Shown here: positions 1 through 8,750 of the stretch, one piece after another | Layout: the number at the start of each line of letters is the position of its first letter | How positions within the stretch are numbered: position 1 is the first letter of the stretch | Assembly (NCBI RefSeq): GCF_000721935.1 | Contig: NZ_KL585414.1 | Location: forward strand, 155,193-166,979 | DNA length: 11,787 bases | Direction: 5' to 3' | DNA from: Streptomyces sp. NRRL WC-3549 | GTDB taxonomy: Bacteria; Actinomycetota; Actinomycetes; Streptomycetales; Streptomycetaceae | Program-made: the position numbers and the translations under genes | The notes under the pieces: model-generated | Database searches by the model: none | What the model was told of the DNA's origin: nothing | What the model saw: only the letters and a program-made list of their open reading frames with translations

Positions 1-34
1 TGCCAGCCCGCTCAGAGATGTGTATAAGAGACAG
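1..34. other. Tn5 mosaic-end library adapter (artefact)
   Basis: Bases 16-34 read AGATGTGTATAAGAGACAG, an exact match to the 19-bp synthetic hyperactive Tn5 mosaic end used in tagmentation libraries. Natural Tn5/IS50 ends differ (CTGACTCTTATACACAAGT outside, CTGTCTCTTGATCAGATCT inside), so this is not a resident transposon. Bases 1-15 resemble but do not exactly match the usual adapter arms. Spurious reading frames through it give the familiar database contaminants MYKRQ and VSYTHL. Treat these bases as non-genomic. Confidence 0.95.
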
Positions 35-65
35 GCCCTTGCCGGTGCCTGCCACCGGGAAGGGC
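35..65 (-). terminator. Hairpin terminator after the ABC exporter gene
   Basis: Inverted repeat GCCCTT-G-CCGGTG, loop CCTGC, CACCGG-G-AAGGGC: two 6-bp stems separated by one G-G mismatch. It starts 45 bp beyond the ABC transporter stop codon and has no clear U-tract, as is common for actinobacterial terminators. It directly abuts the adapter junction, so what lies beyond is unknown. Confidence 0.6.
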
Positions 66-109
66 CGCGCGGGATGGATGAGGGTGTCCCCCACATCCGC
101 TCGCCTGCC

Positions 110-1930
110 TCAGTGCAGTTCGGCCTCCGCGACGGTCTCGTCGAGGAATCCACCCGACTGGTGCTGCCAGAGCTTGGCGTAGGCGCCGCCCGTGGTGAGC
201 AGTTCCTGGTGCGTGCCCTGTTCGACGATGCTGCCCCGGTCGAGGACGACGAGCTGGTCCATGGTGGCGACGGTGCTCAGCCTGTGCGCCACCACGAGGG
301 CTGTCCGCCCGTCCATGAGCCGCCACAGGGCGTCCTGGACGAGGATTTCGCTCTCCGAGTCCAGAGCACTGGTCGCCTCGTCGAGGAGCAGGACCGGCGC
401 GTCGCGCAGGATGGCGCGGGCCAGGGCCACCCGTTGACGCTGACCGCCGGAGAGCTTCACGCCACGCTCACCCACCATCGTGTCGAAGCCGTCGGGCAGC
501 GCGTCCGCGAACTCGGTGACGTGCGCCGCCTCCGCCGCACGGCGGATTTCGGCCTCGGTGGCCTCGGGCCTGGCGAACGCGATGTTCGCCCGCAGGGTGC
601 GGTGGAACATCGCCGGGTCCTGAGGCACGTAGGCGATCAGACTGCGCAAGTCGGCCCGGCGCAGTCTGCTGATGTCCTGGCCACCGATGAGGATCCGGCC
701 GCCCTGGATGTCCGTCATGCGCAGCAGCAGCCTGGACAGGGTCGTCTTGCCCCCGCCGGACCGGCCGACGAGACCGAGCTTCGCGCCGCTGGGTACGGTC
801 AGGTCCAGGCCGTCGAAGAGGGTCGGTGCCCCCGCGTGAGCGAAGGTGACCTTCTCGAAACGTACGTCCGCCGTCTCGCGCAACAGCGGTTCGGGGGCCG
901 GCGGGTCGAGCACGGTGGGCGGTTGCAGCAGCAGTTCGGTGAACTGCGCGGCTTCCGTCATGGAGCTCTCCAGCCGGCGGTAGATCTGGTTGAACTCGAA
1001 CATGATCCGTGTGGCGTTGGCGTAGTAGGTGAAAGCGACGATGACCGCTTCCACACCGAGTTCTCCCCCTGCCAGCGAGACGGCGAGCAGCACGCCCACC
1101 ACGTTGGTCAGTACGGACATCGGCGCGACCAGGGTGTCGATGCGCAGGTTGCCGTAGTCCCAGGAACGCAGCGTGAGCCGGCGTGAGCGGGCCACACGGG
1201 AGCGGTGCTCGGCGGCCTCGCGTTCCTCCGCGGCGAACGATTGGACCGTGTCCATGTTCATCAGGCTGTCGGCGACATGGCCCGACACCTGGGCGATGGC
1301 CTGTTCACGCTGGGCCACCAGTACCTGGCGGCGTCGGATCAGCGGCGTCACGCACAGTGCGGTGAACCCGATCAGCGTCAGCAGGCCCACCACGAGCAGG
1401 GGGTCGTACTGCCACAGCACCACCGAGGCGAAGATGAGCGGGACGAAGTTCCCCATGACCGAGAACGTCAGCGTGTCGATGAACGCCTCGAACCGGGACG
1501 CGAAGCTCGACACCCGCTTGGTGAGCGATCCGGCGAAGTTGTCGTGGAAGAACGCCGAGTCCTTCGCGAAGAGTTCATCCATGCCGATCACGTACAGGTG
1601 CTCGATGCCACGGGCGTCGAGACGGTTGAGGCAGTGCAGCCCGATGCGCCAGAGCAGCTCGGCGAAGAGCATGACGCCGGCGAAGCCGAGGACGTACGGC
1701 AGCGCGGGGCCGATACCTCCGTCGCCTCCGTCGCCGTCGGCGACCTGGCCGACGAGTTTGGCGACGATCAGCGGAGCAACGTAGTAAAGACCGATGTTGC
1801 CCAGGGCCGGGAGCAGCATCGCCGGTGCCGTCAGCCACCGGAGCCGCGTGAGTTCCCGTCCGTAGTAGCGAAGCGCGAGGAGTACCGAACCCTTGCTCGG
1901 TAGGCCTTCGCTTGATTTCGTTGATTCCAT
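110..1930 (-). CDS. ABC exporter, fused membrane and ATPase domains (half-transporter)
   Basis: A 606-aa type IV ABC exporter half-molecule, expected to work as a homodimer in the cytoplasmic membrane and move a substrate outward using ATP; the substrate cannot be read from sequence. Hydrophobic membrane segments lie between about residues 35 and 312. The nucleotide-binding domain (about 355-590) is complete: Walker A GRSGGGKT at 389-396, Q-loop Gln437, signature LSGGQ at 493-497, Walker B VLLLD at 513-517 with catalytic Glu518, D-loop SALD, and switch His549. The ATG at 1930 is chosen because the family N-terminus begins there; the open frame extends 65 codons upstream but that part is Pro/Arg/Gly-rich and unlike a protein domain. 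Shine-Dalgarno is weak. It follows guaD on the same strand after 412 bp, so co-transcription is uncertain. No frameshift or missing motif is visible. Confidence 0.93.
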   Translation of the reverse strand: MESTKSSEGLPSKGSVLLALRYYGRELTRLRWLTAPAMLLPALGNIGLYYVAPLIVAKLVGQVADGDGGDGGIGPALPYVLGFAGVMLFAELLWRIGLHCLNRLDARGIEHLYVIGMDELFAKDSAFFHDNFAGSLTKRVSSFASRFEAFIDTLTFSVMGNFVPLIFASVVLWQYDPLLVVGLLTLIGFTALCVTPLIRRRQVLVAQREQAIAQVSGHVADSLMNMDTVQSFAAEEREAAEHRSRVARSRRLTLRSWDYGNLRIDTLVAPMSVLTNVVGVLLAVSLAGGELGVEAVIVAFTYYANATRIMFEFNQIYRRLESSMTEAAQFTELLLQPPTVLDPPAPEPLLRETADVRFEKVTFAHAGAPTLFDGLDLTVPSGAKLGLVGRSGGGKTTLSRLLLRMTDIQGGRILIGGQDISRLRRADLRSLIAYVPQDPAMFHRTLRANIAFARPEATEAEIRRAAEAAHVTEFADALPDGFDTMVGERGVKLSGGQRQRVALARAILRDAPVLLLDEATSALDSESEILVQDALWRLMDGRTALVVAHRLSTVATMDQLVVLDRGSIVEQGTHQELLTTGGAYAKLWQHQSGGFLDETVAEAELH

Positions 1931-2070
1931 CGGCGACCCGTTTCGTCCCGGCGGCAGGTGAGCAGGCGGAGTCTCCCGCGGGGAGCCCTGCCGGGTCCAA
2001 GGGTTTTTGTCCAGTTCTGTCACCGGTGCACACTTCCGGACCGGCAGAGGGCACGGGAGAAACGCGCCGC

Positions 2071-2087
2071 GCGGCCGGTCCGGCCGC
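2071..2087. repeat. 17-bp palindrome upstream of the ABC exporter gene
   Basis: GCGGCCGG-T-CCGGCCGC: perfect 8-bp arms around one central base, about 140 bp upstream of the exporter start. An odd-centred GC palindrome of this kind may be an operator; with a one-base centre it would form only a strained hairpin. Palindromes of G and C are common by chance in such GC-rich DNA, so function is unproven. Confidence 0.35.
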
Positions 2088-2221
2088 TCACCGACCTTTG
2101 CCCTGCCGCTGTGGGACACCGCCATGGTGCCTGGGGCGAGCCCTTCGTCCTCCGGCCGGCCGCCGGAAGGGGCAGCAGAAAAGTTGGCCGGATCAGGACG
2201 TCGAGGCCCTCCCAGGAGAAC

Positions 2222-2239
2222 TGACCACCACCCTGGTCA
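2222..2239. repeat. TGACCA-N6-TGGTCA inverted repeat downstream of guaD
   Basis: Perfect 6-bp arms TGACCA and TGGTCA around CCACCC, 104 bp beyond the guaD stop codon and about 290 bp before the exporter start. It overlaps a minus-strand TTGACC hexamer. The 18-bp dyad has the geometry of a dimeric regulator site, but no regulator is adjacent and no promoter -10 accompanies it. Confidence 0.3.
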
Positions 2240-2342
2240 ACGACCGCTGCACATCTGACGGCTCAGCCGGTACCCGGACGCGGTACGGCGGCCGTGGCGT
2301 GGTGCCTCGGGTACTTGCGGACGGATTCCACGGCGCTTCGTG

Positions 2343-2864
2343 TCAGTAGGCGATGCGGTCGGCTTTGGCCAGCCATGTATCGAACGGCTCTGTGCGGTTG
2401 GGCAGGTCCAGGTGCTCGATCTCCAAGGGCCAATCGGATCCGGGCTTCTTCTCGAACAGATCGTAGAACTTGCGGTCGTCGAAGCCACCCGCCGCGGCGT
2501 CGTGCCGGTCCGCGGAGTAGACGATCCGGTCCACGCGCGACCACAGGGCGGCGGCCAGGCACATCGGGCACGGCTCGCAGGACGTGATCAGCACGCAGCC
2601 CTCCAGGGAGAAGGTGTTCAGCACCTTGCAGGCGTTACGCAGGGCGCTGACCTCGGCGTGAGCAACGGGGTCGAGGGTGGAGGTGACCTGGTTGTTGCCG
2701 GTGGCGACGACCTCGCCGTCCTTGGCGACCAGGGCGCCGAACGGACCGCCGCCCCTGTTCACGCTGGTGATGGCCAGGGAGATCGACTGTTCCATCCAGG
2801 CGCGCTCGAAGTCCCGGCTGTCCGCCTTCGGCCGGCTACTCGTCTTCTCGGGTTGCGTGGTCAT
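2343..2864 (-). CDS. guaD: Guanine deaminase (cytidine deaminase superfamily)
   Basis: A 173-aa cytoplasmic zinc enzyme predicted to hydrolyse guanine to xanthine and ammonia, committing guanine to catabolism. The zinc site is complete: His69-Ala-Glu71 (HAE, Glu as proton shuttle) and Cys99/Cys102 in the stretch TSCEPCPMC at 94-102. The GGPFGA and NNQVTSTLDPVAHAEV stretches, the DAAAGGFDD segment (122-130) and the terminal Tyr all resemble Bacillus subtilis GuaD, which is 156 aa; the extra length is a polar N-terminal tail of about 16 residues. The ATG at 2864 has a strong ribosome site, GAAGGAG six bases upstream. It lies 702 bp downstream of xdhC on the same strand, and its product xanthine is the substrate of the xdh enzyme, which supports guanine over tRNA-adenosine or cytosine as substrate. 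Likely a separate transcript from xdhABC. Confidence 0.9.
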   Translation of the reverse strand: MTTQPEKTSSRPKADSRDFERAWMEQSISLAITSVNRGGGPFGALVAKDGEVVATGNNQVTSTLDPVAHAEVSALRNACKVLNTFSLEGCVLITSCEPCPMCLAAALWSRVDRIVYSADRHDAAAGGFDDRKFYDLFEKKPGSDWPLEIEHLDLPNRTEPFDTWLAKADRIAY

Positions 2865-3248
2865 GATCGCTCCTTCGCGGAGGTGGATGGATGGGTGTGT
2901 CTCGGTCGGCCGTCACCCGCACCGGAGGCCGCGGACAGCGGGTGAGGCGCAGCCGGTCGGCGTCGAGCCGTTCCGGCGGGACGGTCGGTTGGGTGACGTC
3001 CTGGATCGATGACGTTGCGGATGGCGTTCGACGGCAGCCGGAGCGGCGGGGGTGAGGGTCGATCTCCCTGCCGAGGGGGTGGGGCGGGCCGGGCAGTGTC
3101 CTGGTCACGGCGTTCCCCTGGTTCGGAGACGTCCAGGTACCGGAAGGGTCGGGCAGGGCGGCGAACCGGCTGTGCCCCTTCGGGCCCGGGCCCTCACCGC
3201 CGTGGTTCCGTGGGAGGAGAGGAGGTGTCCGTGAGTCCATCTCCTTCC

Positions 3249-3284
3249 GTGAGGTGCTGTGAGGCGCTGTGAGGCTCCGTGGGG
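3249..3284 (+). repeat. Phased 10-bp GTGAGG tandem repeats
   Basis: Three GTGAGG hexamers start at 3249, 3259 and 3269, followed by a variant GTGGGG at 3279, giving exact 10-bp spacing; the first two units are GTGAGGTGCT and GTGAGGCGCT. Two further copies lie nearer guaD, at 2942 (GTGAGGCGC) and 3052. One-turn phasing places the hexamers on the same face of the helix, as in some direct-repeat operators. Simple slippage is the alternative. Confidence 0.5.
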
Positions 3285-3522
3285 CATCACGCCCGCCGCG
3301 TTGCCGGTGGTGATGACGAGTAGACAGGCAACGAAGTGAAGTCAGCCAGGCGTCGAAGACACGAAAGCGGTCACCGAACGAAAGGCAATCTTCATAGAGA
3401 GCTACAACAGCCGATCGGTTCGCGCCAAGAGGAACCTCCGAAGGACCGCCCCCCGGACGATCTGCAGTGATCGGGGCTCGGTTCAGGGCCCGCCCCTCGA
3501 CGCGCGTCTGCCCTGCCCGCCC

Positions 3523-3544
3523 GGCAGCCGGCCGCGCAGCTGCC
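3523..3544 (-). terminator. Probable terminator hairpin after xdhC
   Basis: GGCAGC and GCTGCC arms (6 bp, extendable by a wobble and a further pair) around a GC-rich loop, 22 bp beyond the xdhC stop codon. No U-tract. Its position at the end of the xdhABC operon, before a 700-bp gap, suggests it ends that transcript. Confidence 0.4.
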
Positions 3545-3566
3545 ACGTCCGCCCGGGTGGAGCCTC

Positions 3567-4376
3567 TCAGCTGCCCTCGGTCTCGAAGGTGCGCAGCAGA
3601 TCGGCAGCGACGCTGACGGCGATGGTGGCGGGTTCCTTACCGGTGATGTCGGCGAGTCCGATCGGGGTTTTGATCCGGTTGATGGCTGCCTCGTCGTGCC
3701 CTCCTTCGGTGGCGAGGCGTTCACGGAACCTCACCCACTTGGCCGCTGACCCGATCAGCCCGATGGAGCCGAGATGCGTGGTGCGCAGGGCTGCGTCGCA
3801 CAGAGCGGCGTCCTCTGCGTGGTCATGGGTCATGATCAGGGCGTGGGTGCCGTACGGCAGCTCCGCCAGTACCTCCTCGGGCAGCAGCGGTGTGTGGTGC
3901 ACGTGCACCTTCGCCACCGCGTCCGTCAACGCGCCGAGCCGCCCCTCGGTGAGGAGGTCGGAGCGGGTGTCGACCAGGTGCAGGTCGAGATCCTGACGTG
4001 CCAGGATGCGCGCCAGTTCCAGCCCGACGTGCCCCACGCCGAAGATCGCCACAGCCCGTACCACCGGCAACGGTTCGAGCAGCACCGAGAGCGTTCCGCC
4101 ACAGCACTGCACGCCATGCCGATTGGTCACCTTGTCGTTCAGGGCGAAATCGATGAGCTCCGGCTCCGGCTTGGACGCGGCGATCACTTCGCGGGCCCGT
4201 TCGATCGCGACGGCTTCGACGTTGCCACCGCCGATCGAGCCCCATGTCTCGGTCCGGCCCACCACGAGTTTCGCGCCGGCGTCCCGCGGGGCGTGGCCGC
4301 GCACCGTCGCGACGGTCACGAGCACGCCGGGCTCCCGGCGCGCTCGCAACCGTGCGACCGCGGCGATCCATGTCAT
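3567..4376 (-). CDS. xdhC: XdhC, xanthine dehydrogenase molybdenum-cofactor chaperone
   Basis: A 269-aa XdhC/CoxI-family protein. Characterised members bind the molybdenum cofactor, promote its sulfuration and insert it into apo-xanthine dehydrogenase. The N-terminal XdhC domain carries APRDAGAKLVVG and GSIGGGNVE (about 29-52) and the conserved GVQCCGG with Cys91-Cys92, implicated in cofactor binding. A Rossmann domain follows: IFGVGHVG at 111-118, an acidic LVDTRSD at 134-140, and MTHDHAEDAAL at 182-192. The C-terminal end carries TPIGLADITGKEPATIAVS, typical of the family. I start at ATG 4376, where the family N-terminus begins, with GGGGTG upstream as a poor ribosome site. A GTG at 4385 would add three residues (MPD) and cannot be excluded. 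The start lies inside the second copy of a tandem duplication that separates it from the xdhB stop. Confidence 0.92.
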   Translation of the reverse strand: MTWIAAVARLRARREPGVLVTVATVRGHAPRDAGAKLVVGRTETWGSIGGGNVEAVAIERAREVIAASKPEPELIDFALNDKVTNRHGVQCCGGTLSVLLEPLPVVRAVAIFGVGHVGLELARILARQDLDLHLVDTRSDLLTEGRLGALTDAVAKVHVHHTPLLPEEVLAELPYGTHALIMTHDHAEDAALCDAALRTTHLGSIGLIGSAAKWVRFRERLATEGGHDEAAINRIKTPIGLADITGKEPATIAVSVAADLLRTFETEGS

Positions 4377-4394
4377 GTCAGGCACCCCGTCATG

Positions 4395-4403
<9 letters not shown>
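4372..4403 (-). repeat. 17-bp tandem duplication at the xdhB/xdhC junction
   Basis: GTCATGTCAGGCACC occurs twice without mismatch, at 4372-4386 and 4389-4403 (plus strand), a 17-bp period. On the coding strand the upstream copy supplies the xdhB TGA stop, and the downstream copy supplies the in-frame GTG and ATG candidates for xdhC. The ATG in the upstream copy is out of frame with xdhC and opens only MTGCLT before a stop. Removing one unit would place the xdhC ATG one base after the xdhB stop, so the duplication seems to have inserted the present spacing. Confidence 0.85.
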
Positions 4404-6832
<2,429 letters not shown>

Positions 6833-6836
<4 letters not shown>

Positions 6837-8290
6837 GACGACACCGCCTCGGTGGTTCGCGCGTACAGCTTCCGCAGGCTCTGGCCCAGCATCGCGGAAC
6901 GGTAGAGGGAGCTGGCGCGGTGGTCGCTCATCGGTGTGCCTTCACCCCGCAGTTCCCGGGCCGCTGCGTCGACCGTCTCGGCCACCCACGGCTCGCCTTC
7001 CAGGGTCGCCTCGGTGGCGAGGGCGCGGATCGGGGTGGCGGCCACACCGCCCAGGCCGATGCGCGCCTTACGGACGATCCCGTCCTGGATGTCGAGGGCG
7101 AAGGCGACCGCCACGCTGGAGATGTCGTCGAAGCGCCGCTTGGCGATCTTGTGGAAGGCGGCGACCGGCGCCAGCGGCAGCGGGATGCGCACCGCGCGGA
7201 TCAGCTCGCCGGGGCGGCGCACGCTCCGCCGGTAGCCGGTGAAGTACTCCGCCAGGGGGACCTCCCGCTCACCGTCGGCGTCGGTGAGCACCACCGACGC
7301 CTCCAGCGCGAGCAGCGCCGGCGGGCTGTCGCCGATGGGGGAACCGGTGCCCAGATTGCCGCCGAGGGTGGCACCGTTGCGGATGAGCCGGGACGCGAAC
7401 TGCGGGAAGAGTTCGGCCAGCAGCGGGACGCCGCCGTCGAGGCGCCGTTCGATCTCGGTGAGCGTCAGTGCCGCCCCGATCTCGATGCGGTCGGGGTCGA
7501 TCCGCAGCTCCCGCAACTCGGGAAGCCGGTCGACGGCAACCACGCGATCCGCCCGGCGGGAGCGGATGTTCACCTCCACCCCCCAGTCGGTGGAGCCTGC
7601 GAGCACCACCGCGTCGGGCTGCTCGCGCAGCAGCCGCACGGTTTCGGCGAGGGTCTTCCTCCGCAGGAACACGCTGTCGCCCTGGGCGTGGTCGGTGGTG
7701 GCCGGGGCGGGCGGGTGCTGTTCGCGCCGCCGCGCCAGCGGATCGCCGTCGGTGGGCGTTCCGACGGCGAACGCGGCATCGCGAATCGGACGATAGCCGG
7801 TGCAGCGGCAGAGGTTTCCGCTCAGCGCGTGCAGGTCGAACCCGTTCGGACCGTGCTCGGCGTCGGTGCTGTCCGCCGCGTCCGCGCCGCGGTCGGGCCG
7901 GTAGTACTCGGCGGCCATGCTGCAGATGAATCCCGGCGTGCAGTAACCGCATTGGGAACCTCCGCGGACCGCCATCTCCTGCTGCACCGGGTGCAGGGTG
8001 GGAGGCGACCCGGGTGCGCCGGCGGTGGCGAGCCCTTCGGACGTGACGATCTCCTGCCCGTCGAGTGCCGCGACCGGGACCAGGCAGGCGTTGACCGCCA
8101 CCCAGTCGGTGGGCTTGTCCACGCCGGGGCGGGCCACCAGGACCGAGCACGCACCGCACTCACCCTCGGCGCAGCCCTCCTTGGTGCCGGTGAGACCCCG
8201 GTCGCGCAGGAAGTCCAGCACTGTGGTGTGGGGTGCGGCCGGAGAAATGGGTGTTTCTTTTCCGTTGACCGTGATCCGCGTCGCTACCAT
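6833..8290 (-). CDS. xdhA: Xanthine dehydrogenase small subunit, 2Fe-2S and FAD domains
   Basis: A 485-aa electron-transfer subunit that carries electrons from the molybdenum site in XdhB through two iron-sulfur clusters to FAD and then to NAD+. Plant-ferredoxin-type cluster ligands are Cys40, Cys45, Cys48 and Cys69 (GCAEGECGACS). The second cluster uses Cys114, Cys117, Cys161 and Cys163 (QCGYC and NLCRCTGYRP). The FAD domain starts near residue 205, with LAGSTDWGVEV at 230-240 and the flavin loop IRNGATLGGN at 303-312 followed by GSPIGDSPP; the CO-dehydrogenase-flavoprotein C-terminal domain spans about 377-480. The fused 2Fe-2S/FAD arrangement and length match Rhodobacter capsulatus XdhA (462 aa), not the split three-subunit type. 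The ATG at 8290 has GAAGG eight bases upstream. It is the first large gene after the promoter at 8597-8625, and its stop overlaps the xdhB start. Confidence 0.95.
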
Positions 8291-8331
8291 GGCAGGCCTT
8301 CTTTTCGGTGCGCCATCGATCGATTCATCAT
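8284..8331 (-). other. Mini-ORF overlapping the xdhA start codon
   Basis: An ATG-ATG pair at 8331/8328 opens a 15-codon frame (MMNRSMAHRKEGLPW) whose TAG stop lies across the start of xdhA (ATGGTAG). Such stop/start overlaps can couple translation. However, the Shine-Dalgarno in front of it is weak (TTGGCGAA) while xdhA has its own ribosome site, so it may be accidental. Confidence 0.2.
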
Positions 8332-8442
8332 GTTCGCCAATTTCGGGCAGCTTTCTGTGTCAACACGCGCCGCGGGGGAGCAGGAGTGAAACGGCACGCA
8401 GCAGCGGCGTACCGGAAAAAGCAGTGAGGGTAAACCTGGAAA

Positions 8443-8459
8443 GTGCCACGCCCGGGCAC
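8443..8459 (-). promoter_or_regulatory. Second small hairpin in the xdh leader
   Basis: On the transcript, GTGCC pairs with GGCAC around a 7-nt loop, followed by TTT. It begins 14 nt after the leader-ORF stop. It is short for a terminator, but together with the preceding hairpin it could form an attenuator-like arrangement. Folding is by eye only. Confidence 0.25.
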
Positions 8460-8464
8460 ATCGA

Positions 8465-8484
8465 ACGGCTTGCTCAGCAGCCGT
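8465..8484 (-). promoter_or_regulatory. Hairpin enclosing the leader-ORF stop codon
   Basis: ACGGCT and AGCCGT form a perfect 6-bp stem around an 8-nt loop that contains the TGA of the leader ORF (8474-8476). A ribosome finishing the leader would necessarily open this stem, which is the geometry expected where leader translation affects downstream structure. No experimental basis. Confidence 0.3.
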
Positions 8485-8551
8485 GCGCGATCCGACCCGG
8501 GACCCAGACCGTGCGCTGGGCGAGGCGGCCGAGGTCGGAGATGGTGTACAT
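8474..8551 (-). CDS. Putative 25-aa leader peptide upstream of xdhA
   Basis: A 25-codon frame beginning MYTISDLGRLAQRTV and ending GRIAHGC. Support: the ATG follows AAAAGGAGG, the strongest ribosome site in the window (AGGAGG ending 10 bases before the ATG), and the start lies about 40 nt downstream of a well-formed promoter. The stop falls in the loop of a small hairpin, about 180 nt before xdhA. I recognise no family. The first 15 residues resemble the N-terminus of MerR regulators (MYTI-EL-R-), so a degraded regulator fragment is an alternative to a true leader peptide; no MerR-like continuation appears in any frame downstream. There is no run of one amino acid as in classic attenuator peptides; the C-terminal residue is Cys. 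Confidence 0.45.
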   Translation of the reverse strand: MYTISDLGRLAQRTVWVPGRIAHGC

Positions 8552-8596
8552 CCGCTGGTCGCCTCCTTTTAGTGGTGACAGGTCGAGGAAAACAAA

Positions 8597-8625
8597 AAAT
8601 TAGTGGCTGTGGCCGCACGGGTCAA
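8597..8625 (-). promoter_or_regulatory. Housekeeping-type promoter for the xdh operon
   Basis: On the minus strand TTGACC (8620-8625) and TAATTT (8597-8602) are separated by exactly 17 bp, a near-consensus match to the primary sigma factor, set in an A/T-rich patch that stands out locally. Transcription would begin near 8590, about 40 nt before the leader-ORF start and about 300 nt before xdhA. It is the best promoter in the window. Confidence 0.7.
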
Positions 8626-8660
8626 GCAGTTGGTCTCGTTTTCTTGAAAAACCGGTCGGA

Positions 8661-8689
8661 TTCGAGGCGGGGGCGCTACCGGGTATGAA
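8661..8689 (+). promoter_or_regulatory. Weak candidate promoter for thpR
   Basis: TTCGAG (8661-8666) and TATGAA (8684-8689) are 17 bp apart on the plus strand, about 110 bp before the thpR start. The hexamers fit only moderately. The spacer is framed by inverted CGGATTC (8657-8663) and GAATCCG (8687-8693) arms, which may mark a regulator site between the divergent genes. Confidence 0.25.
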
Positions 8690-8750
8690 TCCGGTCGACG
8701 TGTGCCGTGAATGACGCGCGCCACCCGCCTCGGCGCCTTGGGTGCGGCCC

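Larger units (their letters stand above)
1931..2342. other. Intergenic gap between guaD and the ABC exporter gene
   Basis: 412 bp with no convincing gene: the frames crossing it show no domain and no coding-like composition, and none has a good ribosome site. It holds two inverted repeats, reported separately (2071-2087 and 2222-2239). A TTGACC hexamer on the minus strand at 2235-2240 lacks a matching -10 at normal spacing. I could not identify the exporter promoter with confidence. Confidence 0.6.
2865..3566. other. Long intergenic region between xdhC and guaD
   Basis: 702 bp without a supportable gene. A minus-strand open frame crosses it (3546 to 2836) but is rich in Pro, Arg and His, has no domain, and overlaps the guaD start out of frame. 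About 3300-3425 is visibly lower in GC than its surroundings and is the likeliest promoter area for guaD; a weak minus-strand candidate is TTGGCG (3423-3428), 18 bp, TAGCTC (3399-3404). That would leave a guaD leader of over 500 nt. The gap also holds a terminator-like hairpin next to xdhC, phased GTGAGG repeats, and a 12-bp palindrome GGGCCCGGGCCC at 3182-3193. Confidence 0.55.

Noticed and set aside
1..34. A resident Tn5 or IS50 element
   Set aside because: The mosaic end is a laboratory hybrid of the two natural ends, and there is no transposase gene or second end.
20..1186. Plus-strand open frame opposite the ABC exporter
   Set aside because: It starts inside the synthetic adapter and reads antisense through an intact ABC transporter.
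2836..3546. Minus-strand 236-codon open frame between xdhC and guaD
   Set aside because: Low-complexity Pro/Arg/His-rich translation, no domain, no convincing ribosome site, and it overlaps the guaD start in another frame.
8331..8371. A second promoter beginning at the minus-strand TTGACA near 8357-8362
   Set aside because: The -35 is perfect, but no TANNNT-like -10 lies 16-18 bp away; the nearest candidates are TTGGCG-like or too far.
6920..8389. Plus-strand open frame of 489 codons opposite xdhA
   Set aside because: Shadow frame; no recognisable domain, and the opposite strand has all eight iron-sulfur cysteines in the right order.
8328..8618. Minus-strand 96-codon frame across the xdh leader
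   Set aside because: It begins close to the predicted transcription start without a proper ribosome site, crosses the leader ORF in another frame, and looks like compositional noise.
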